A stretch of DNA of 10,814 bases from Candidatus Yonathbacteria bacterium (GTDB lineage: Bacteria; Patescibacteriota; Minisyncoccia; Phycocordibacterales; UBA1550). Where the stretch lies: NCBI GenBank assembly GCA_016201355.1, contig JACQCY010000012.1, positions 1-10,814 of the forward strand, in the 5' to 3' direction. How positions within the stretch are numbered: the stretch's first letter is position 1; every line of letters starts with the position of its first letter. The notes beneath the pieces are model-generated. The model did no database searches and had not been told where the DNA came from. It worked only from the letters and a program-made list of their open reading frames with translations. Below are positions 5,171-10,814 of this stretch, one piece after another. The position numbers were made by a program, and so were the translations under genes.

Positions 5171-6037
5171 ATGTCCACCATATCCACATTACGAGAAGCC
5201 ATTTTATCAGCAGAGTCAAAAGGAAATGCTCTTGGCCATTTTAACATTTCCGACAGTCAAGGTTTTTGGGCGGTGGTAAAAGGCGCGCGCGCGGTTGGTG
5301 TGCCAGTCATTATTGGCGTTTCAGAAGGAGAACGAGATTTTATTGGGATTCGTCAGGTTGTGGCAATGGTGAAAAGTTTTCGTGAAGAGACGAATTACCC
5401 TATCTATCTCAATGCGGATCATTCCTATTCGTTTGAACGGGTGAAAGAAGCGATTGACGCCGGCTTTGACGCGGTCATCTTTGATGGGGCGAAACTTTCA
5501 TTTGAAGAAAATGCGAAGATAGCTAAACAGTGTGTTGATTATGCGCGGGGGGTAAATCCTGAAATTATCGTTGAGGCAGAGCTTGGTTACATTGGTTCCG
5601 GTTCAAAAGTTTTGGATTCTATCCCCGAAGGTGTATCTTTAGAGAATCTCACAACAGGTGATGAAGCAATGCGTTTTGTAAAAGAGACGGGCATTAGTCT
5701 ATTTGCTCCATCAGTGGGGAATATCCACGGTATGCTCCGCAATGCTCCCGAGCCTCGTCTCAATATTGATCGAATCCGAGAGATACGGCAGATGGCAGGA
5801 GTGCCCCTCGTCCTCCACGGCGGATCAGGCACCAGCGATGAAGACTTTCAAAATGCAATCAAAGCGGGTATTGGCATCGTGCATATTAATACCGAGATTC
5901 GTGTAGCGTACCATCACGCGCTCAAGAAATTCCTCAATGAGAATCCCGACGAAACGGCTCCGTATAAATTTACCAAAACAGGGGTTGAGGCAATGCAGAC
6001 GGTCATAGAGAAAAGGTTGAGATTGTTTAGTAGATAG
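5171..6037 (+). CDS. fba: Class II fructose-bisphosphate aldolase
   Basis: A 288-residue metal-dependent aldolase that reversibly cleaves fructose-1,6-bisphosphate to dihydroxyacetone phosphate and glyceraldehyde-3-phosphate; ketose-bisphosphate relatives such as tagatose-bisphosphate aldolase share the fold. Seen: LNADHSYSFE at 80-89 with likely catalytic Asp83 and Zn ligand His84; VEAELGYIG at 134-142; GNIHGM at 183-188 (Zn ligand His186); LVLHGGSG at 213-220 (Zn ligand His216); HINTEIR at 238-244 for the phosphate/substrate loop. I chose ATG 5171; a TTG at 5156 would add five residues and overlap the upstream ORF, with no support. The upstream small ORF ends 4 nt earlier. The TAG stop touches an inverted array of heptamer repeats. 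Together with the divergent PfkB kinase it suggests a glycolytic module. Confidence 0.93.
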   Translation: MSTISTLREAILSAESKGNALGHFNISDSQGFWAVVKGARAVGVPVIIGVSEGERDFIGIRQVVAMVKSFREETNYPIYLNADHSYSFERVKEAIDAGFDAVIFDGAKLSFEENAKIAKQCVDYARGVNPEIIVEAELGYIGSGSKVLDSIPEGVSLENLTTGDEAMRFVKETGISLFAPSVGNIHGMLRNAPEPRLNIDRIREIRQMAGVPLVLHGGSGTSDEDFQNAIKAGIGIVHINTEIRVAYHHALKKFLNENPDETAPYKFTKTGVEAMQTVIEKRLRLFSR

Positions 6038-6122
6038 TAGAAAGTAGAATGTGGAATGTGGAATAATACAGAAGAGGGAAGGGGTGCGGGTTTTATTCTA
6101 CATTCTACATTCTATATTCTAT
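6037..6122. repeat. Inverted array of heptamer repeats (4 + 4 copies)
   Basis: Four tandem copies of GTRGAAW (6037-6043, 6044-6050, 6051-6057, 6058-6064) face four tandem copies of the complementary ATTCTAY (6095-6101, 6102-6108, 6109-6115, 6116-6122). The two 28-nt arms fold into a long stem interrupted by G-U pairs and one A-A mismatch, with a purine-rich 30-nt loop. There is no T-run after it, so it is not a standard terminator. It fills most of the space between the aldolase stop and the L25 promoter. Function unknown. Confidence 0.85.
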
Positions 6123-6146
6123 CAGACTTAAATTTGCATTTTTCTT

Positions 6147-6161
6147 TATAATCCGTATACT
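6147..6161 (+). promoter_or_regulatory. Promoter region of ribosomal protein L25
   Basis: Two -10 candidates overlap the leader: a perfect TATAAT (6147-6152) and TATACT (6156-6161), the latter 16 bp after a weak -35 TTGCAT (6134-6139). They predict initiation about 10 nt before, or at, the ATG at 6170, so the L25 mRNA would have a very short or no leader. Confidence 0.5.
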
Positions 6162-6169
6162 ATATATCT

Positions 6170-6841
6170 ATGTTTAATCTCAAAGGAGAAATTCGTGAAC
6201 CAAGGACCAAGCTTGCGGGGATGAGAGCCCATGGTTTTATTCCCGGTGTTTATTATGGACACAAAGAGAAAGCGACTCCGTGCGCCTTTCCTTTGGGCGA
6301 TTTCAAGAAGATATGGAAAGAAGCGGGGGAATCAACGATTGTGGTGCTTGAGATGCCAAAAGGCAAAATAAACGCGCTTATTCAAGAAGTACAGGTTGAT
6401 CCTGTTCGCGGTACGCCTACCCATGTTGACTTTTATGTCATTGAAAAAGGACAGGAGGTTGAGATTAAGATTCCCCTTGAGTTTATCGGTGTTTCAGATG
6501 CGGTAAAGAGTCTCGGCGCCACTCTCGTTAAAGTTTTGCACGAGATTGAGATCAAAGCTCTTCCTGAAAACCTTCCCCACAAAGCAGTTGTTGATATTTC
6601 TACGCTTGCCACTCTTGATGACCGCATTATTGCAAAGGATATCATCTTTGGAAAAGGGGTAACGCTCGTAACTCACGAGAACGAAGTGGTTGCTCTTGTT
6701 GCTGTTGCCAAAGAAGAAGAGATTGAAGAGGCGGCACCGGTAGACCTCTCTACTATTGAAGTAGAAAAGAAAGGCAAAAAAGAAGAAGGAGAAGAAATTA
6801 CCGAGGAAAAACAACAGACGACGATCAAAAAATCCGCATAA
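6170..6841 (+). CDS. rplY: 50S ribosomal protein L25/general stress protein Ctc
   Basis: A 223-residue long-form L25 (TL5/Ctc type) that binds 5S rRNA in the large ribosomal subunit. The N-terminal L25 domain (about 1-91) shows RTKLAGMRAHGFIPGVYYG at 12-30 and the conserved HVDFYVI at 85-91. The TL5-type beta C-terminal domain (about 95-182) shows EIKIPLEFIGVSDAVKSLGA at 98-117, followed by an acidic-then-basic, low-complexity tail from about 182 that is probably disordered. There is no Shine-Dalgarno upstream of the ATG. The last codons form the left arm of the gene's terminator, with the TAA stop in the loop. The gene appears monocistronic between its own promoter and terminator. Confidence 0.94.
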   Translation: MFNLKGEIREPRTKLAGMRAHGFIPGVYYGHKEKATPCAFPLGDFKKIWKEAGESTIVVLEMPKGKINALIQEVQVDPVRGTPTHVDFYVIEKGQEVEIKIPLEFIGVSDAVKSLGATLVKVLHEIEIKALPENLPHKAVVDISTLATLDDRIIAKDIIFGKGVTLVTHENEVVALVAVAKEEEIEEAAPVDLSTIEVEKKGKKEEGEEITEEKQQTTIKKSA

Positions 6842-6853
6842 ATGCGGATTTTT
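6828..6853 (+). terminator. Intrinsic terminator overlapping the L25 stop codon
   Basis: AAAAATCCGCA (6828-6838) and TGCGGATTTTT (6843-6853) are perfect reverse complements around the tetraloop TAAA. The T5 run follows the GC-rich stem directly. The loop contains the L25 stop codon TAA (6839-6841), so the last four sense codons lie in the stem. Its A-rich 5' side also makes it usable on the opposite strand. Confidence 0.9.
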
Positions 6854-6905
6854 GTTATATGAGTACATATATCATCTGCACTCAGACATTATGAAAAAAC
6901 TCTTT

Positions 6906-6934
6906 TTCATATGGTCTTCGTTTGATGATATAAT
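6906..6934 (+). promoter_or_regulatory. Promoter of the lytic transglycosylase gene
   Basis: TTCATA (6906-6911, 4/6) and a perfect TATAAT (6929-6934) are 17 bp apart. Predicted initiation at about 6941 leaves only about 4 nt before ATG 6945. This decides the start: the longer in-frame starts at 6852 and 6891 lie upstream of the transcript start. Confidence 0.65.
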
Positions 6935-6944
6935 AATATCGTCT

Positions 6945-8348
6945 ATGAATAAGAGTTTTTTATTAAAGTTTTTTATTGTTGCAATAATAGCTGGAACGAT
7001 AGGTCAAGGGTTTATTTTTGTTGCGCGCGCAGAAGCTGTCTGTCCCAGCCTTGAGACGCTCAAACTTCTCACCGAAGCGGAGCTGAGAGAAGCTCTTACC
7101 GTTTGCGAAAAAGAGGCGGTAGCGCTTGAGTTAAATATTGAGACCACCGGCAAAGAGAAAGCGTCCCTTAACCGAGATATCTCTCTCCTCAATGACAAGA
7201 TACAGCAGGCAAAGATTGCTATCCGTGTACGCACGCTCACCATCAATAATCTTGCAGATACTATTGGAGTAGAAAATAAAACAATTAATCAACTTTCTTC
7301 AAAAATAGAACGCGAGCGCGATTCCCTTGCGGGGCTTCTTCGTCGCACCGATGAGATCGACGCATACTCTCTCGTCGAAATCGCGCTCTCTGATAAACCC
7401 CTTTCGGACATTCTTGGCGACCTTGATGCTTTTCAATACATTGAAGAGTCCGTAGACAACTCTCTTGCTGAAATAGATGTAACAAAAAAGACGACCGAAG
7501 AACAAAAGAAAGTACTCGAGGAGAAGAAAAATAAAGAAGCAGATTTGCGTTACCAACAGGAAATTGAGAGAAAGAGAACTGAAGCTAATGAAGCGGAAAA
7601 ACAGAGAATTCTCAAGATCACCAAAGGCAAAGAAGTGGCTTACCAGAAAGAACTCGAGGATAAGAAAAAGAAGGCGTCACAAATTCGCACCGCATTGTTC
7701 AATCTTCGAGATTCTGCGGGGATTCCTTTCAGTAAAGCGCTCGAATATGCGACATTTGCTTCTCGTTCTACCAATGTTCGTCCCGCTCTCATCCTTGCAA
7801 TTTTGACCCAAGAATCAGATCTGGGGAAAAATGTCGGTTCGTGTATTTTGTCGAGTCTTGAGACGGGAGATGGGGTAGGAAAAAATACCGGAACATTTTT
7901 TGAGAAAGTTATGAAAGCGCCTCGTGATACCAATCCTTTTGAGAATATCACCAAGCGATTGGATAGAGACTGGAAGGTTACGCCCGTATCGTGTCCTCTT
8001 GCTAAAGAATATTCCTCGAGCCGTGGTTTTGGAGGGGGGATGGGTCCATCGCAATTTATTCCCTCAACATGGGAGTTGTTCAATAGCCGTATTGCAAATG
8101 CTGCGGGAGTAAGAGAAAATAGCGCAGATCCGTGGGACCCAGCTCATTCATTTATTGCGACGGCAATATACCTTTCAGACCTCGGCGCGGTGAGCGGAAG
8201 CTACACATCAGAGAGGAATTCTGCTTGTCGTTATTATTCAGGAAGAAAATGCGACAATGCTCGTCCCGCGAATATTTTTTACGGCAATCAGGTTATGAAC
8301 AAGGCTGAGGAGATTCAGAATAATATTGATTTCTTGAAGGGGGTATAA
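6945..8348 (+). CDS. Exported lytic murein transglycosylase (MltB-like) with PcsB/EnvC-type coiled coil
   Basis: A 467-residue protein. Residues 1-31 are a Sec signal peptide ending in the AxA cleavage motif AEA (29-31). About 55-250 is a long charged coiled coil; its middle (RERDSLAGLLRRTDEIDAYS, then LVEIALSDKPLSDILGDLDAF) resembles the hinge of PcsB, CwlO and EnvC coiled coils that dock on FtsEX. About 255-467 is a lytic transglycosylase domain: ILAILTQESDLGKNVG at 283-298 with probable catalytic Glu290, GGGMGPSQFIPSTW at 363-376, and a C-terminal YYSG/FYGNQVMNKAEEIQ section. It should cleave peptidoglycan glycan strands outside the membrane. Cys300/Cys350 and Cys428/Cys436 may form disulfides. 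I chose ATG 6945 because it gives the signal peptide directly and follows the promoter. Its transglycosylase identity is firm; the link to FtsEX is inference. Confidence 0.87.
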   Translation: MNKSFLLKFFIVAIIAGTIGQGFIFVARAEAVCPSLETLKLLTEAELREALTVCEKEAVALELNIETTGKEKASLNRDISLLNDKIQQAKIAIRVRTLTINNLADTIGVENKTINQLSSKIERERDSLAGLLRRTDEIDAYSLVEIALSDKPLSDILGDLDAFQYIEESVDNSLAEIDVTKKTTEEQKKVLEEKKNKEADLRYQQEIERKRTEANEAEKQRILKITKGKEVAYQKELEDKKKKASQIRTALFNLRDSAGIPFSKALEYATFASRSTNVRPALILAILTQESDLGKNVGSCILSSLETGDGVGKNTGTFFEKVMKAPRDTNPFENITKRLDRDWKVTPVSCPLAKEYSSSRGFGGGMGPSQFIPSTWELFNSRIANAAGVRENSADPWDPAHSFIATAIYLSDLGAVSGSYTSERNSACRYYSGRKCDNARPANIFYGNQVMNKAEEIQNNIDFLKGV

Positions 8349-8354
8349 AATACA

Positions 8355-8425
8355 GTCAATAGTAAATAGTTGATAGTCATTAGTCTCAAGTAAGTTAAAC
8401 TCTTCGGTAAAAACTAACTATTGAC
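8355..8425. repeat. Heptamer-period repeats and inverted partner before typA
   Basis: CAATAGT, AAATAGT, TGATAGT and CATTAGT follow one another without gaps (8357-8384), a 7-bp period around (N)NATAGT. GTCAATAGT (8355-8363) has an exact reverse complement ACTATTGAC at 8417-8425, overlapping the -35 box of the typA promoter. The arrangement echoes the heptamer array at 6037-6122 with a different unit. Confidence 0.6.
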
Positions 8426-8449
8426 CCACAGGCACATTTTTGGTATAGT
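8421..8449 (+). promoter_or_regulatory. Strong sigma-70 type promoter of typA
   Basis: TTGACC (8421-8426) and TATAGT (8444-8449) are separated by 17 bp, each matching consensus at 5/6, and TGG precedes the -10 (extended -10). Predicted initiation is about 8456, leaving a leader of about 78 nt before ATG 8534. This is the best promoter in the window. Confidence 0.8.
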
Positions 8450-8469
8450 GATTTCATAACGAGCTATCT

Positions 8470-8490
8470 TCCGCTTCGCGCGGATTTTTT
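8470..8490 (+). terminator. Terminator-like hairpin in the typA leader
   Basis: TCCGC (8470-8474) pairs with GCGGA (8480-8484) around TTCGC, followed at once by TTTTTT. It lies about 15-35 nt downstream of the predicted typA transcript start and 43 nt before the ATG. It could end transcripts arriving from the transglycosylase gene, or act as an attenuator for typA. The 5-bp stem is short, so partial read-through is expected. Confidence 0.65.
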
Positions 8491-8533
8491 GTTTAGAAGA
8501 TCAACGAGTATCTCACTCATTTTAAAATCAATT

Positions 8534-10321
8534 ATGGAAATCAGAAATATCGCTATTATCGCTCATGTTGACCACGGTAAGACCACGCTTACCGATGCTT
8601 TGATGCGCCAGACGGGAATGGTGGGGGAAGGGGTTTCTATGGATTCAAATGTTCTTGAGCAAGAGCGGGGAATCACGATTTATGCCAAGAATACTTCTGT
8701 TTTTTATAAAGGAACAAAAATAAATATCGTTGACACGCCGGGTCACGCTGACTTCGGTTCCGAGGTTGAGCGAGTACTCCGTTCCATCGATACCGTCCTT
8801 CTCCTTGTTGATGCGCAGGAGGGTCCGATGCCACAAACACGCTTTGTCCTCAAAAAATCACTTGAGCTTGGACTTAAGCCGATTGTGGTTTTGAATAAAA
8901 TAGACAAGCCAGCGGCGCGTCCCCAAGAAGTGCACAATGAAGTCTTTGAACTTTTCTTTGAATTGGGCGCGACCGATGAACAGCTTGATTTTACGACCGT
9001 GTATGCCATCGGTAGACGGGGAATTGCCAAGCGCACCCTCGAAGAAGATTCAAAGGACCTTACCCCGCTTCTCGATATTATTTTAGAAAATGTGCCACCC
9101 GCAAAAGCGGATGTGTCCGCGCCTCTTCGTATGCAACCTTTTAATCTCGGATACGACAATTTTCTCGGTCGTCTTGCTATTGGGCGTATTTATGAAGGTA
9201 CGATGCGCGCAGGAGATATGGTGGTAATAAAGAAGCCCGGAGGAGATACTCGCGCGGGGCGCATTACGAAGCTTTGTACTTATGAAGGCACCGCGCGTAA
9301 AGAGGTTCCCGAGGCTACCGCAGGAGATATCGTAATGGTTGCAGGACTTCCCGATATTTATATCGGTGAAACTATCTGCGTAAATGCCGATCAAGAAGCG
9401 CTTCCCGCTATCAATATTGACGAACCGACCATCTCGCTTAATTTCCTTGTGAACGACTCTCCTTTTGCCGGTCGTGAAGGTAAATTTGTAACGATTCGTC
9501 AGATTCGTGATCGCCTTGAGCGGGAGCTCGAGGTCAATGTCGGACTCAGAGTTGATTTTTCGGCTTTGGATTCTTTCAAGGTTTATGGGCGCGGAGAGCT
9601 TCATATTTCTATTCTCCTTGAGCAGATGCGTCGCGAAGGTTTTGAGATTCAAGTTTCTCAGCCACAAGTCATCACCAAAGAAGAGAATGGTGTCAAGCTC
9701 GAGCCGTACGAGGAGCTTATTATTGATGTGCCGGTGGAGAGCTCAGGTATTGTGATAGAAAAACTGGGGAAGAGAAAAGGAGTTATGCTCAATATGAAAG
9801 AAAGCCACGGGCTTACACGCCTTACCTATGAAATCCCCACGCGCGGACTCCTTGGTTTTCGAAACCAGTTTATGGTGGATACAAAAGGCGAAGGGATTCT
9901 TTCCAGCCGTTTTGTCGAGTTCCGTTCGTATGCGGGAGAGATCAAAAAAAGAGATGCGGGGTCTATGGTCTCTATGGCAAGTGGCAAGGCGCTTGGATTT
10001 TCTATTTGGAACTTACAGGAACGAGGTGTCCTCTATATTGATCATGGCGCTGAAGTCTACGAAGGTATGGTTGTCGGCAATACCTCCAAAGGAGACGAGA
10101 TGTCGGTTAACCCCACAAAAGGCAAGCAGCTTTCCAATATGCGTTCATCGGGAAACGATGAAGCTATTACGCTCATCCCTCCATACGAAATTACCATAGA
10201 GCGCGGTCTTGAGCTTATAAACAGTGACGAATATTTGGAGATTACTCCGCAATCCGTGCGTATCCGTAAAATGTATCTCACGGAATCCGAGAGAATCAAG
10301 GCGATGAATAAGGCGAAGTAG
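8534..10321 (+). CDS. typA: Ribosome-associated translational GTPase TypA/BipA
   Basis: A 595-residue translational GTPase of normal family length. It acts on the ribosome and in studied bacteria supports ribosome assembly and growth under stress, especially cold. Seen: P-loop AHVDHGKTT at 10-18, switch I RGITIYAKN at 45-53, DTPGHADFG at 67-75 with catalytic His71, and NKIDKP at 121-126; then domain II (FLGRLAIGRIYEGTMRAGD) and the TypA-specific C-terminal part (LTYEIPTRGLLGFRNQFMVD, TKGEGIL). RGITIYAKN and RGLLGFRNQF separate it from EF-G and LepA. I chose ATG 8534; a TTG at 8489 would add 15 unconserved residues and lies in the leader hairpin's T-run. There is no Shine-Dalgarno. A consensus promoter and a leader hairpin precede it. 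Confidence 0.97.
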   Translation: MEIRNIAIIAHVDHGKTTLTDALMRQTGMVGEGVSMDSNVLEQERGITIYAKNTSVFYKGTKINIVDTPGHADFGSEVERVLRSIDTVLLLVDAQEGPMPQTRFVLKKSLELGLKPIVVLNKIDKPAARPQEVHNEVFELFFELGATDEQLDFTTVYAIGRRGIAKRTLEEDSKDLTPLLDIILENVPPAKADVSAPLRMQPFNLGYDNFLGRLAIGRIYEGTMRAGDMVVIKKPGGDTRAGRITKLCTYEGTARKEVPEATAGDIVMVAGLPDIYIGETICVNADQEALPAINIDEPTISLNFLVNDSPFAGREGKFVTIRQIRDRLERELEVNVGLRVDFSALDSFKVYGRGELHISILLEQMRREGFEIQVSQPQVITKEENGVKLEPYEELIIDVPVESSGIVIEKLGKRKGVMLNMKESHGLTRLTYEIPTRGLLGFRNQFMVDTKGEGILSSRFVEFRSYAGEIKKRDAGSMVSMASGKALGFSIWNLQERGVLYIDHGAEVYEGMVVGNTSKGDEMSVNPTKGKQLSNMRSSGNDEAITLIPPYEITIERGLELINSDEYLEITPQSVRIRKMYLTESERIKAMNKAK

Positions 10322-10341
10322 TGGCTTTTAAAGAGAGAAAT

Positions 10342-10350
10342 TGATACTAT
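10342..10350 (+). promoter_or_regulatory. Extended -10 promoter of the small ORF
   Basis: TGATACTAT (10342-10350) is TGn plus TACTAT (5/6 match). Predicted initiation at about 10357 coincides with the ATG at 10358, giving a leaderless message. No -35 is visible at the right distance. Confidence 0.45.
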
Positions 10351-10357
10351 TAAGTGT

Positions 10358-10567
10358 ATGGAAACAATAAATAATAAAAGTATACTGGAGTTATCAGAAG
10401 ATGCTAAATTAGAAATAATTAAAGCAATCAATGAAAGAAAAATATCTTATGAAGTAAGTGAAATTGCTGACTATCTAAAAAACAAGGGATTATTTTCTCC
10501 TGGCGATAAACTAAATGATGCGGCGAGGATAATATTTGAAGAGGTAAAAGATTCAGTTACTATATAG
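10358..10567 (+). CDS. Small acidic hypothetical protein
   Basis: A 69-residue protein that I do not recognise. It is hydrophilic and apparently all-helical, with alternating charged and aliphatic residues (LELSEDAKLEIIKAINERK, then ISYEVSEIADYLKNKG) and a short GLFSPGDKLND turn at 44-54. No membrane segment, signal or metal motif is visible. It is much more AT-rich than typA, using AT-ending codons heavily. Support for being real: an extended -10 element immediately before the ATG, a clean start and stop, and amino-acid composition like that of a folded protein. It is 36 nt after typA without an obvious terminator between them. Antitoxin-like or regulatory roles are possible but unsupported. 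Confidence 0.65.
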   Translation: METINNKSILELSEDAKLEIIKAINERKISYEVSEIADYLKNKGLFSPGDKLNDAARIIFEEVKDSVTI

Positions 10568-10615
10568 TTTCAGAAGACGAAAGAATGAGTTGTGAAAGCT
10601 CGGGTATGATGGTAT

Positions 10616-10644
10616 TTGCGTCAGCTAATGGCGTGTGGTATTAT
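10616..10644 (+). promoter_or_regulatory. Possible promoter in the gene-free right end
   Basis: TTGCGT (10616-10621, 3/6) and TATTAT (10639-10644, 5/6, preceded by TGG) are 17 bp apart, predicting a transcript from about 10651 toward the right edge. No convincing ORF follows in the remaining 164 bases, in which the longest readable frames are under 40 codons. It may drive a gene or RNA lying beyond the window. The rest of 10568-10814 shows nothing I can identify apart from the hairpin at 10763-10807. Confidence 0.4.
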
Positions 10645-10762
10645 AGAAAAGTAAGAAGTTTTTACCTCAGTGCTTGTCTTCGCTGTTTTGTTTTATTTTA
10701 GTCGAGGTGAGAGGGCGAGGGAAACGGGTCATCTTACGATTAAACAGATAAATAATATAGGA

Positions 10763-10807
10763 CTACTGCATCATAATTTTTCATCAAGAAAAATTATCAG
10801 ACAGTAG
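10763..10807. repeat. Two-part hairpin at the right edge
   Basis: ATAATTTTTC (10773-10782) pairs exactly with GAAAAATTAT (10788-10797) around a 5-nt loop. An outer stem CTACTG (10763-10768) with CAGTAG (10802-10807) encloses it across a 4-nt/4-nt internal loop. There is no T-run beyond the outer stem, so a simple terminator is unlikely; an operator or structured RNA element is possible. Confidence 0.6.
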
Positions 10808-10814
10808 ATTCTAA

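Noticed and set aside
6852..6944. Earlier in-frame starts (6852, 6891) for the transglycosylase
   Set aside because: They would bury the signal peptide behind about 18-31 residues and lie upstream of the predicted transcript start.
8489..8533. TTG start giving TypA 15 extra residues
   Set aside because: The start overlaps the T-run of the leader hairpin and the added residues do not resemble TypA; ATG 8534 gives the canonical MEIRNIAIIAHVDHGK N-terminus.
10588..10704. 38-codon ORF in the right-end region starting at ATG 10585-10587
   Set aside because: It is short, with no recognisable motif, and runs through the proposed -10 element; not supported as a gene.
10568..10814. tRNA, tmRNA, SRP or RNase P RNA
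   Set aside because: No TPsiC-loop GTTCGA-type motif, cloverleaf or diagnostic conserved core could be found.

Overview
The window looks like a chromosomal segment of a Candidate Phyla Radiation (Patescibacteria, probably Parcubacteria-like) bacterium. This is inference from several traits: transketolase encoded as two separate half-size proteins, a PaaX/Cas2-like regulator of the type scattered through CPR genomes, compact genes with very short spacers, almost no Shine-Dalgarno sequences, strong extended -10 promoters placed just before start codons, and only TAA and TAG stops in the 14 genes called.

Layout. 1-2553: a plus-strand operon with the N-terminal transketolase subunit (5' end outside the window), a HigB/RelE-type toxin, a HigA/XRE-type antitoxin, a DUF1653 protein and the C-terminal transketolase subunit. 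The toxin-antitoxin/DUF1653 cassette sits between the two halves of one enzyme. 2611-3277: a winged-helix protein with a Cas2-like ferredoxin fold (PaaX-like), bracketed by two related 40-bp palindromes. 3350-4890 (minus strand): a PfkB sugar kinase followed by a Nudix hydrolase. 4911-4960: a perfect 17-bp inverted repeat carrying mirror-image extended -10 promoters. 4984-6037: a small putative membrane protein and class II fructose-bisphosphate aldolase. 6170-6841: ribosomal protein L25/Ctc, ending inside its own terminator hairpin. 6945-8348: an exported protein with a PcsB/EnvC-like coiled coil and an MltB-like lytic transglycosylase domain. 8534-10321: the ribosome-associated GTPase TypA/BipA, with a consensus promoter and a terminator-like hairpin in its leader. 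10358-10567: a small acidic hypothetical protein. 10568-10814: no supported gene, only a possible promoter and a hairpin.

How they fit together. Transketolase, the PfkB kinase and aldolase could form a carbon route joining the non-oxidative pentose phosphate pathway to lower glycolysis (fructose-6-P to fructose-1,6-bisP to triose-P), with the kinase and aldolase under one divergent control region. L25 and TypA serve translation, and the transglycosylase serves cell-wall remodelling.

The strongest leads are the twin palindromes around the Cas2-like regulator, whose outer base pairs have changed in a compensatory way; the toxin-antitoxin cassette lodged in the transketolase operon with its own promoter and operator; the mirror-image divergent promoter; the inverted arrays of 7-bp repeats; and the unusual fusion of a divisome-type coiled coil to a transglycosylase.
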